Assembly (NCBI GenBank): GCA_964020085.1
Contig: OZ026599.1
Span: 25,207,734 to 25,271,733, forward strand
Direction: 5' to 3'
Length of the DNA: 64,000 nucleotides
DNA from: Micromussa lordhowensis
Taxonomy: Eukaryota; Cnidaria; Anthozoa; Scleractinia; Lobophylliidae
Part shown: piece after piece, positions 47,370 through 59,300 of the stretch
How positions within the stretch are numbered: position 1 is the stretch's first letter
How the letters are laid out: each line of letters begins with the position of its first letter
Made by a program: the position numbers and the translations under genes
The notes under the pieces: generated by a model
Told to the model about the DNA's origin: nothing
Seen by the model: the letters and a program-made list of their open reading frames with translations, nothing else
The model's database searches: none

Positions 47370-50300
47370 GTGAGAAGGACTATCCCTAATGTGTATTTGT
47401 TTCTGAAAAAGTTTAATTTACAAGTTTTTTTACATAGCAAGGAGCACAAATTGAATAACTTAGCTTGATTCGCGAGATCGCAAACACAAATAATAATAAA
47501 TTTGAGATATAGGGATGGCTTTATAAAACTTTAACCTTGTATAGATCGTCACACCGGTTGTATATCTTCCTGAAAATCCAAGTAGGTAGTACTTTTCATC
47601 AAAATAGCCTTAAACTTCTGGAAACATGCTTTGATAAAGAACTAGATTCTCTCAACAGAAACGGTAAGTCCAGGCGATAATAATCGATATTAATCGATAA
47701 CAATCCTTGAAAATCGATGAAGAAAAAAAGTTGTGAGTTGTCGATTGCCAATAGTAATTGACAACGATTGATTCATCGATTGGTATTGATTATTATCGAT
47801 TGTTATCAGAAATAGAAGTTACACTGATAAAATGAATAAAGGGGGTAAGTTTCTAAAGAAACTGTGATGCTGCATCGGTGGGAGTATTACAAGATAATTT
47901 GTTTTTATCAACTAGGTTGATAATGTGAATTGGCCACCGAAAAGAGTTTCGAAAGCTGACATTTCAAGCGTAAGCCCTTCGTCGGAGCGAATCGATGGGC
48001 TAACACTCAAAATGTCAGCTTTCGAATCTCTTTCCGGTGGCAAATTCACATTACCAAATCAGTTGATAAAACCAAATTACACTGATAAACTGTTTGACAA
48101 AATTTGTCTATGATGGTTTTATTGAATCAATTTATCATAGCCTGGGTATCTTATACAATCACTGACAAAATAACAAGAACGGAAACAACTGGCAAAGACC
48201 TTTTGGGCTTTACATCAGCCCAGAGTAGCAGTGTAAAACCGTCCAGTCTCATTGTAGGGTTGACATAAAGATGAAGCAAAATAAACAATAAAGTCAGTGT
48301 TCTAGTGAATTCAGTTATTTGCATTAGGAAACAAACCTAAAGCCGTGTTCACATTAGGCCTCGATTATGATCGAATTATAATCGAATTAAATATGAAATG
48401 GGTTCACATCAACTAATTACAGTCCCTGATTATAATTGGATTACAATTACTTCAAACAACCCCAAGGGGGTTGTTTGAAGTAATTACAGTGCGTGATTGA
48501 ACAAAATGGCGGACACGTGGTGGTTTGTCTCATCCGTTGTTGCTGTTTCAGACGGCGTATTTTTCTTCTTCTAGCCTTCGAAGCTTCCTTTGCCTTTCTT
48601 CTGGCCTCCAAATCAAGTATTGCGGTGAATAACATGGCAGCTGTTCGATAGGGCGCCGTTTTGTTTTCAACTTTAGATTGCGAGGTTGCCCTGCCTAGTT
48701 TGTTTGAATTTTCGCAAATGTGAATAGAACCATAATTGAATAAAATCGAATGGAGTATGATAGATTGAATCGTAATTTGTTGAATATAATTAACATTTAG
48801 TGTGAACACAGCCTAAGAATGGATCTTGGTTTAGGCCAAAAGGAAAATATAATCTAGTAGTATGCCGAAGATGAATGTCTTGTGTTGTTCCAGGTATAAT
48901 TTTACACAATAACAAAGCCATCTTTGAATAGTCTGGGTGGTTATTATTAGACAGGAAAGACAAGAATTATCGGTTATTATCGATTTTTGCCAATCAGTTG
49001 CAATCGATAAAGACATTTTTCTGTGAGTTATTGATTGTTATTGATTACCGATATCAATTAATAGCAATCGGCAATTGATATTCATTGAAGCAATTGATTT
49101 CTGATATTGCTTTTATCAATTGACTATGCCTGGAGTACTTTACAGTATTAACTGAAATGGACATCACTTGTCTAGTAACAATGCAAAGGGCTGCTACACG
49201 AAACAGTAGAGCATATAATCTTATTCTGTCAAGTTTTCAGTAAAAAGTCATCAGAACAAGCTAATGGGAGAGTTCATATTGCAGAAGGGGAAACTCCTAT
49301 TAACTTGCTTATAAACTTCAGACTTCGACGAGCGCGTTGTACAATCCAGACATAACAAGGCTGGAGAGTACCTTGAAAACCTAACAGTTCATTTAGCCTT
49401 CGATCTCATTAAAACACTATGATAACAGCAGGTACCTTTATATTTGAGCAAAATGTCCTAAAACGGTAAAGTTCTATAGTCAGCGTTGACGGCTTTCAGG
49501 AAATAAGTTTTCAGATTTAGTCGTCAGTAAAAGTATTTCAGTTAAAAGCGTATAAAGTTAGTCGCCATTGAAAATAATTTGGTCGCAATTGTGACCCCAG
49601 TGGTTGCGACATCAAGCTCTGCTACATGTATGATGATATTAATTTTGTAATGAGAAATAAAGATGTTGGCGGGCTGTGCTCTAGAAGTGCCTGAAGTACC
49701 ACAGGTGACTAACTTCTCAATATCCATTTTTTTACACTTTGGTATTCATGAAATTCTTGGAAATAATTTCTAAAAAACATGAGTCGTCATGTTTGTAACA
49801 GATTGAAATTTGGCAAGATATCTAGGAAAGACCTATTTGTGTACGGAAATGTAAAAAAGTGGATATCGAGAATTTGATCATAGGGGGGCACTTAAAGTGC
49901 CACTATGATCAAATTTTTACCCCTTGATTTTTTTGGTTAATCACATAAACCTCTACGAAAGATTAAAAACGCGTTTACCGTTTACAAATATCTCCATTGG
50001 TTCAGGAGATATTTAAGTTTGAAAAATGAGTAAAATATGCAAATGAGATTACTGATGATGTCATACACTCAACCAAATATTACATGAAGTATATCAATGG
50101 CGCTATCTCGGTCAATTTGCAGCAGAAACCAATGAAACTTGGTAGGCCAACAGTTCTAAATGCAACACATCCACAGCTATAACAATTTCCGTTCCCATGG
50201 CAACCCACTCTTCTCCAGTCCCCTCTAGCCTGATATCAATATTTTAGTGATTTTAAGCTTGGAAAACATTACACAAGGCTATGAACTCAACCTAATGTGT

Positions 50301-53300
50301 TTATACGCTTGCTGGATTATGCAGATGAGGCACCATTGGCAAATATCAATAAAGAACCCTAAAAGTGGTCAGAAAAGTCTTTAATATTGCGGAGGTCTGG
50401 AACCTAGTATGTTGCCATGGTAACAATATTGTTAAGCTCATATTGCAGAGCTCCTCTAGTAGAATCTTACTGTAAAATTTCAAACATTTATTATACAAAT
50501 TGACTGAGATATCCTTGTTTATCATATTTGATCAAAATGCGGTTGAGTGTATGACGTCATCACTTGGCTAATTTGCATATTTTAAAAACTTGAATATCTC
50601 TGGAACGAAAAGAGATATTTGAAAACAGTAAACAGCATTTTCACTCTTAAATAGTTTATGTCTTAAAATGGCTCGGATTTGAAGGATGCGATTTTCGTCA
50701 TAGTGGCACTTTAAAGTGTTGGGCACCCTGGATTTCATGGTTAGGCCCCTTTGGGCTCCTTGAAATTTTTCTTAGACCACAGCCTTGTGTTGCTGTTGTT
50801 GTAAAAGAACTGAAAAAGATCTATCTCTGTAATTAATAGACAATGTGTACCTCTTCACAAACACAAACATATTTTGTCACCTCTACTGTCCTTATCATTT
50901 TGTAGTATTTGTATTTGAATTATTTGTAGTATTTGTACCCTACCAGATCACTATTCCTTTTGTGATTGTTTTTCCCCATGTTGTTCAAAACTAGAATCTA
51001 AATAGTAAATTTCTGGATATATGGCTGTCATGTAATTTTATTTGTTACAAGTATAATATTGAAATGGAAGTTTGGTGTGGTGTTCTGTTGTTTGCTTCCA
51101 TGTATGATATAGTTACCCTAGGCTTTTTGCTATTCACTATATAGAGAGCTGCAAGTTGTAGATCTTCCAAAAATGTTCCAAAATCGTCCAAGAATGTTCC
51201 ATTCCAAGAAATCAGTAACACTGTAAACCATGCAGATAAAGGTGACCCAACAAAGTCCAGGAAAGGTCCCGTGAGCAGGATTCCAAGACGGTGTGCAAAC
51301 AAGAACAAGAACCAAGACAAAACAACCTCATCACCATTGAACAACAGTGACAAGAACAATGCAAAAGACAATGATTACAACAGAAGTCCCTCTTTAGAAG
51401 AGAGTGTAAATTTAAATGCTCTTTCTGATGGCATTGAGACCATTCCCAAAACTCCTGCTGGCTGCATTGCTGCAAGGATCAGGAGCTACAGTGCACTGCG
51501 TCGCAGCCAGTGGAAGAAGAGGAGCAAAGACTGCAGTGGTGATAGCAATAAAGAGAATGCATGCTGCTCTCCAGCTAAGAACATGTCTCCTTTAGAAGAG
51601 ACTGGCTGTGGTCCAGTGTCAGCAGAAGTGGAAAACAACTCCGACTTGTCTTCAGAATATGAAAGTGATGAAGATATACTTTGGAAAATGAGTAGAAGGC
51701 ATTGTAACGAGGAGGAGAAAGATATTGCACATGCTAAGGTTAGTGAAATTAGGAAGGCAAATAATTACTGTCAAAATAGCTGGTGAAGTGAATCTCAGTT
51801 TAAACTTTGTTGATCCTGAGAACACTTTGAATTGGTGATTCTTCATTTTAAAATGAAATATATTCAATTCACTTCATTTCAAATTTTGACGTTTCATTTG
51901 ATCTAGACACTAATATATTCCCCTCTATTTTTTATTTAAAGTAAAATAATTTATGTTAGGTACAATATACACTGGTAATTATTTCACTTATTCAGGGTGA
52001 GATGAAAAAAAAAAACTCATCTTGCCCTTTGGGAAAGCTGTAATTTCATCTTACTAACCCAAGCCTCTGAGGAGCTAGCCTGAAATTATTTTATTCAATA
52101 ACGATAATGAAATCAACTTGATATGCAAAAATAATGTTAACTAATAATATGGAGCTTAGATGAACTAATTCTCTTTGATTTTCCTTTTGAATTAAACCTT
52201 ATACCCTTATACCCTTCGTCGGAGCAAATCCGACGACGAAGGGCTAACGCTCGAAATGTCAGCTTCCGAATCTCTTTACGGTGGCCAATTCACATTATCA
52301 ACCCAGTTGATAAAACCAAATTATCATGATCAAAGCTGCTGGGTAAAAAAAGATTGAGGTTCTGAGACTTAATTTTCCCAAAAAATGACAGCGGAAAATT
52401 TTGTACTGGAAAAACATTTTTGTACTGAAAAAGTGTTTTTGTACTGGGATAAATATTTTGTACTGGGATAAATATTTTTGTACTGCCCTTGTGGGCCACT
52501 ACAAATGGCACTGAATCCACTTTGCTAACTTAAACAAACTGTTAACTACACAGATACCAATGAAAATATGTGATAACCTAGTGTTATGGCAAGTTTTTGT
52601 CTTGCACCGCTTCCGTGCTGTAGGGACATGGTTGGGGAAAAAATTGATTTTGGTCGCTTAAATTTCACATTGTACTCTATCTTAGGAAAAACATTTGGAC
52701 TTTATGCTTGCCCATCGGGCAACCTGTGATAAGAAGGCGCTAGCCTGACCAATCGTTTCACTAGTCCTGGGCTATTGGACAGCCTTTTTGTCATGCCCTG
52801 TCTCTGCAGTCCTTAGCTAAGATGAAATTTCTCTTCACAAAAGTATTTATGAAACAAGGCTATGTACAGTCAAGGATAAATATGTAATACAATGGACCTG
52901 TGTCAATTTATACAATCTGCAACAATGAGCATCTAGTGCTGCTGATTTTTTTTTTTCACACCAGCTAGAATGTCAAATCTCTTCTCTTGCATTTTATTCC
53001 TTTCAGTTAGATGACAAGAGCTCTTACAAGAACAAGTACTTCACTTTGATGTCAGCAATGAAACAACTGCAAAAAGCATTTCTTAGAGCTCAAAAGAACG
53101 CAGAAAGAAATGTAAAAGGTACATCCACAACAAATCAATGTATTACCTTTCTATGGTTGTTTGCATCTGCAATTCTGTCCAGTTCTCGTCCTCTCTTTAC
53201 AGTATGTCATATTGCAATGCTACACTCTCAGGGGAGAGGGTCTCTCTCATTTGAGAGCATTTAAAGTGTTGTGTGATAGAGAGAAGCCCATAACTGGACT

Positions 53301-56300
53301 ATACAATGTCGCTTCAACTAATGTTACCACTAGTCCTTGAGAAGTCCTGGGATGTTTGAGCCTCAGGGGAGCAGGGAACTTCCATTTAAAAAGGATGAGA
53401 GTGCTTGTCAAACCTTTTAGGGGTTAAAAATGCAGTTTTGGTACCTCTTATGATGTTTGGCCTGAAAAGGTCCACAGCGGTAGCTTTTGTGTATCTTTTA
53501 GGGTATTGTGCTGATAAAAATGTCAGGAGATAATGTGTTGTTTTAGAATTGGTACCTATTAGGGGTGATAAACATTTCAAGCCGCGCCCACAAAACAGGA
53601 TCTTAGCATCTCTTAGGACTAGGTTCTTTTCAAAATTTCGAACGAGCACCTCCATCCTTTTTATTTGGGAGTCCCCCCCTGTCCACAGGTCATTTTACCA
53701 CCAAGAGATGACAGAGGCAGACAGACCTGACCTGGCTCGGACTCAGTCTACCAGTTTTTTGTCATTTCTTACAGTCTCCCAATGAAGACATAAAATCTTC
53801 TGGTTTTTTTTCTGGAATAACTAACTAATATTAACAAGCTTTGAACAATGTCAACAGAATAATTATTGTTCTTGAAAAGGCCTTTAACAATCCTTGGAAT
53901 AATGGCCTGGCATGGTCAATTTCAACCATGTTACCCCTGAAATGTACAATGATCACCATTATCCCTTTTTTGTGGAAGTCACTCCTCTCTTGGGCAATTA
54001 AGTCAACAATGTCACGTGCCTTCTTACAATAAATTGACACACATGCTGATGACTTGTCTATGATGCGGAGGCACTACATGTATATCTTGTCATCTCCTCA
54101 TTTTTGTGTTGTACTCTGGATCAAGAGTTCTTGGTTCAATTCAAACCTGGCCGGGTTCCTTCTTTCTCGTGTTGGGCCACATACTTCAGGGTTGCTACAC
54201 AATGGGAAGGATTGTTATTTTGCCATGGTCAGTCAGAAAAGTCTGGGACAATTCAATTTTATTCAAGGTCAGGGAAACGTCAGAGAGTTTTGTATCAATA
54301 TCATGTCAGGGAATTTCTAAATCTCTGTTCAAAGCAGGGTTGTCAGTAGGTTTTTGAGTAGCAGGTTTCATCCAAAGAGTAGTTGGCTATTTCCATTTTA
54401 TTTCTTGAATATCACTCTCAGAACTGACCTACTAACATTTGGAGTAACCGGCGCAGTATTCAAAATAGCCGGTGAAATGCACCAGTTGCCGGCTTATTTT
54501 GACAACCCTGTCAAAGTCAGTGAAAAGTCAGGGAATTTTATCTTATGCAAATTATTTTATTAACTAAGATGTTTTTGTATAGACGAGACAATTTTGTTTT
54601 AAAAATTGTCTGAGTCATCCTTATTTTTGTTGATTCATGGCAAGAATAATCATCCTGCACGTCAGTGAAAATTGCTTTACCATCAGTGAAAAGATGACAA
54701 CCCTAATATGACAAAGTGCATCTTGTATGAATGGTTACTGGAGAATCCCAGAAGAAATGAACTTTTTTATAACAAAAATCCCGACAGGAGACGTGACCAT
54801 CTGGGTTGTAACAAACACATTTTCCCTTAGCACCTTGCTATGTTATTTTGTGATTGTTTCAGAAAATACCCGTACCCAACACTATGAAAACTATGTTTTT
54901 GGTTCATTCTCTTCTTAGGTTTGAAAATTTTGTCGTTTGAGACGCTCCTTTCCATTGGATTTTCCAATCCCCCCCCCCCCCTCACACACATTGGGGTTCA
55001 CTGTACCAGTCAAAGTAGTTCATGGGAGAGGGGAGGGTCTTGGTTGAACCACAGAAATGACAAAAATAACTACCGGTAAATAACAGATTTAATCAGCAAT
55101 GGTGGAATGTGACGCTGGAAGCATGAAATTATTACAGAAACTATGAATTAGCCTTTGCACACTAAATTTTCTCTCTCTTTGCCCAGCATATGACAATTTT
55201 GTGAGTAATTTGAAATCCAGCCTTGGCATGGAAAAACAGAGGAACTCTCTCCTAAGTGAAGACGTAAAGATTAAGAAAGGAACTGTTGAGAGGCTGCGCA
55301 GTGAACTTGAAAATACCAAGGAACAGTTGGAATATATGAAGGAAAAAAAAGGTAAAAATAATATTCTGCTGCATCCTCTGGTCACTTACTGTGTGTGAAA
55401 AGAGGACCTTAGACTAATACTAATTAAGGAGGGAGTGCTAATTAACAAGTGAGTACTAAGAATGAGAGATACTTAGAGATTTCAATATAGTGCATATCAA
55501 CATTTTTCTCCTCATTTTTGAGAATTTGCAAGATTACTTTACTCAATTCACGTTTGAAGGGTGTCTTCCTTAGCTCATAGAGTTCTCTCCATTTAAAGTT
55601 GGCATTTCTAGCTCTTTGAAGCCTCACTAATTGATGTATCTGCTGTCATACAATGAATTTCATTACTTTGTCATGCAAGGTTTATTTTGAAACAATGCGG
55701 ATCCACGTCATACATGTGCTTGGCTCAATTAGTGGACAGGTGTATTTACTGTGATGTCGGCTCTGTGACCCCAGTGATACAGACACCTGTCCATCCATTT
55801 ATTTTATACTTTATCATTAAAAAGCTAATTATTATTAGTGACGTCATTCATCTACTTCCGGCTGTGTTTATCTTGATTACTCTGGTAGTGCGTCTGCAGC
55901 TTGCTCGTGGAGATCTTGTAACAGATCCTGCAGACGTTTTGCTTCATTCAGATCCTTTCTCAGATCTTTCAATGTGTTTAGCGACAGATAGACTGCTCCG
56001 AAGTTGCCCAACCCAAGTAACGTGAACACAGCAACGCTAGCCGTTGCGAAGGCTTTAGTGCGGGAAGTGAGCATTTCCCAGGTATGCCATAGTTGAAATG
56101 CTTGTGTACCGGCCGTGGCGAGATTTGCGACGCCATCGATAGCCGAGTAATCCGCTAGAAGATCAAGGCGTTGTATGTGACCGTCAATCTTGACCTTCAA
56201 GTTGCTGATTTTGCCGAGAGTCGATGTGAACAGAGTGTTAATTCTCATCATCCTTTGGGCAATACTTCGATCGTCTGGCTGTCTGTTGCACAGGTCCAAA

Positions 56301-59300
56301 AACTCCACGACCATCCGTTGCAGCCTCTCCAGGCTTCTGTTGATCGCGGTGAATTCGTTTTCATTTTCCAAGATGAGGTTGGAAGCTTCGGAAATTCTTT
56401 TCCACGCCATGTAGAGCTTCAGAGCTTGACAAGCCGCAACCACTGCTGAGCCTTTCGCCATGTCTGTGATCAACTCGTTGCTTCTGTCTTGTTGATATTT
56501 TTTCACTGAATCCAGAATCAACTTGTTCGTGTTTTCATCTGCAGTGGGGATCTTATCCGGGGCGACGCCTTCAAACGACTCGTCCAGTGAGATAGTTTTA
56601 GAAAGGTGGCGCAGGTAGGAATCTATCCATCCTTGTGTGGAGTTTCCGTCTCGGAATTCACAGACTTCCTGAATTGCCTCTGTGCCGACCTCTGGTAGTT
56701 GCTCCAGGGTTCCTATGTGCTGCCCCAGTGTGTATAGCTCTCCAACATGCTGCTGAGCCTGACGAAAGGACCAACCACTCTGGAGAAAGTTAAGCGCGTA
56801 GGTGATAATCTTACCTACATGTCCATCTTTCTCTTCTTCTGGTAATTCGTCTCTCATTCTCTCCATCGCCGCTCGTGCATCGGCTGTTGGCTCAGCCATG
56901 TCGACAGTTAACGACCAAGCTCAAAACTGAAAAAGTTTTCGACGTGTGTATTTAATATACAGTTTATTAAACAGGGGAATTCCCGCTACAGAATTCCCCC
57001 TCTTGCAGGTTTCAGTTTCCATACTAGTAAAATTGTGGAATAACCACCGCAATTAAACGCATATCTGTCATTGTTTTGTTAGAATCTTGGGTATTTTTCG
57101 CTCCTGTATTAAGCAAATACTGGCGAACACAAGGGAAACGAATGAATTCGCTTCTAATGAAGACATTTTTTTCTGTTCTGAGAAATTTTATTTAATTAAT
57201 GGGAATTTTCCCGATTTTTGACGTCATGCTTTCGATTTCCGTTCTTGTGCTTTCGTTTCCTGGAGCTGGCCAATGCTGGAAAGCAATAGTCAGTATTTCC
57301 AAATTTGCGAACAAGAAGCAGACATGAGATGACTTTGAGGAAGAAACACACACTTTTCAGTTTACAAAACATGTTTCGGATGTTCGACATCCATCATTAG
57401 TTGCGAAATACAAATGAACCACTAGTCGGTGTGATATAAAAGAACTGAATAGAATATATGAATAATAAATAACAACGTGAAAGTGAGGCATTAAAGAAAA
57501 CGATGGGTATTTTAAGCCCTGGAGAATTTAAAATGCAAGTGTTAAATTAACATGATTAACTTGCTTGTATGGTTTAATGCCTCACTTTCACGTTGTTATT
57601 TATTATTCATATATTCTATTCAGTTCTTTCATATCACACCGACTAGTGGTTCATTTGTATTTCGCAACTGATGATGGATGTCGAACATCCGAAACATGTT
57701 TTGTAAACTGAAAAGTGTGTGTTTCTTCCTCAATAATCAGTAAGAATATACCCGAGACTTAAAAATGAGAAATTTTAAAGTGATATCGATTCTTTGCGAA
57801 AGAACGGAAGAATTGAGAAAAACATGATCAATGGACTTGAAAAATTTGAAATTCGAAACCAGATTTTCTGATCAGTCTAGCGACTTGTTTACCATTTAGC
57901 CAAAAAATCCGGAAATTTTGGTTGAAAGTCAAATGGGACAGTAATTTTCCGGAAAATCCGTTCGGAAATTGTAGACTACCTCCAGAGGTAGTCCTCTTTT
58001 TTAACGGCGGAAATGGCCTTACTATTTACTCTAATTTTCTAATTCCAGTTTCTCAGCCGAAAACAGTCACGGAAAATCGAATGTAAATGGTATAAACGCT
58101 ATCTCGTTCGGTTGGTTTGCTGATTTTGGAAAGACCCTTACCATTATTCAACGGTCATCTCAACTGTTTTTTTTTCTGACAAATGGTGAGCACCCATGTT
58201 TCGCTTTGAATAAGTCGCACTTCCACCAACATAACAGCCTACAGCGTAGGGCGGACGGCAAAGCCGCGAGTAGCTTGTGGCTCTTCTCGTTTCTGGGTAT
58301 TTTACCATCTCACGAGCACAACCCACGTTAACCAGCAGGCCGGCACGCGGGTCGCGAAAAAGTCAGATAGCTTAGACCCTGTTTACACGCAGAAAGAGTA
58401 ACGTGCTCGGGTAACCTCAGCAAGAGGGTTACCCTTGCTTTCAGTTTTTGTCAGTGTGTTCAAGGCAGCTAGGGTTTTCCTCGCTGGTGTTATGCTAGCC
58501 GAGTGCTAAGCCTATACCCGGGCCAATTTTTTTACTGGTTTCCGCAGCCTTTGAGTACGACAACGACCATCCTTCCCTCGAATACGTTCCGCCAGCACTG
58601 ATCTGCGCGGCCAGCTTTTCGTCGTAATTCTTGCCAATTCAACTCTCCTTTTCGTACGCCGCAATCGAGGAAGTTCTAAATTGTATTGCAGGGCCGCGTT
58701 CTACACCGCAACTTGTTGTCGTTGTCTAGTAGTATTGAAAGAAGGTAACATAACAGCTTTCCATGACTCTGCAAAGCATTATTATATGGCTTGTTCTCGA
58801 TATAACGCGCGCTCTGATTGGCTTATTGTAGGGCGGAGAACAACCTCCGGTAAAGGCCGATACACAGAAGGAGTTTAATGCTTATGCTCCAGGGTCAATT
58901 TGCACGACAAGTACACACTGGGGAGCACAGCGTGGCAGCTTGCTCCATATTATGGTACACACAAGGGAGTGCTTTCAAGTTTGTTCAATTTGCCCCGGGA
59001 TCTTGCTCCTAAATATTTAACCGGTTTAATGCCGTGGAGCATTTTGCAGGGTGGAATTCAGCTCCCGAGAATGAATTACGCCCATGAAATCGTTGGTACA
59101 CCCGGAGGAGCTTTGCTCCCGGAGCACAACCCCTCGTGCGTATCGGCCTTAATGCCCACGGGCCGATTACTGGCTTGCAAAAACAAAGCAAAAAGCCAAA
59201 TGGAAATGTTAATGAGTGCAACTTGGATAATGTACCGAAAATTTCTTTATTTTTATCTGCAACGAGATGCGTTTTCACGTCTTTTCTGTTGATGATGTTG

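Larger units (their letters stand above)
47667..49133. repeat. region bounded by inverted ATCGATAA-rich arrays
   Basis: From 47667 to about 47815 the sequence is full of ATCGATAA/TTATCGAT and TGATTGTTAT. The same composition returns at about 48968-49133, ending CTATGCCTGG against the starting CCAGGCGATA. The foldback (47896) and the Harbinger-type element (48341) lie inside. It may be one composite element. Confidence 0.45.

Noticed and set aside
46910..47449. 179-codon minus-strand ORF
   Set aside because: It lies antisense to Csm1-like exon 1 and across the divergent promoter. Its composition is unlike a real protein, and the plus-strand exon has the better start, donor and phase.
56171..56449. 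92-codon plus-strand ORF inside the nested gene
   Set aside because: It is the antisense shadow of the much longer 340-codon minus-strand ORF.
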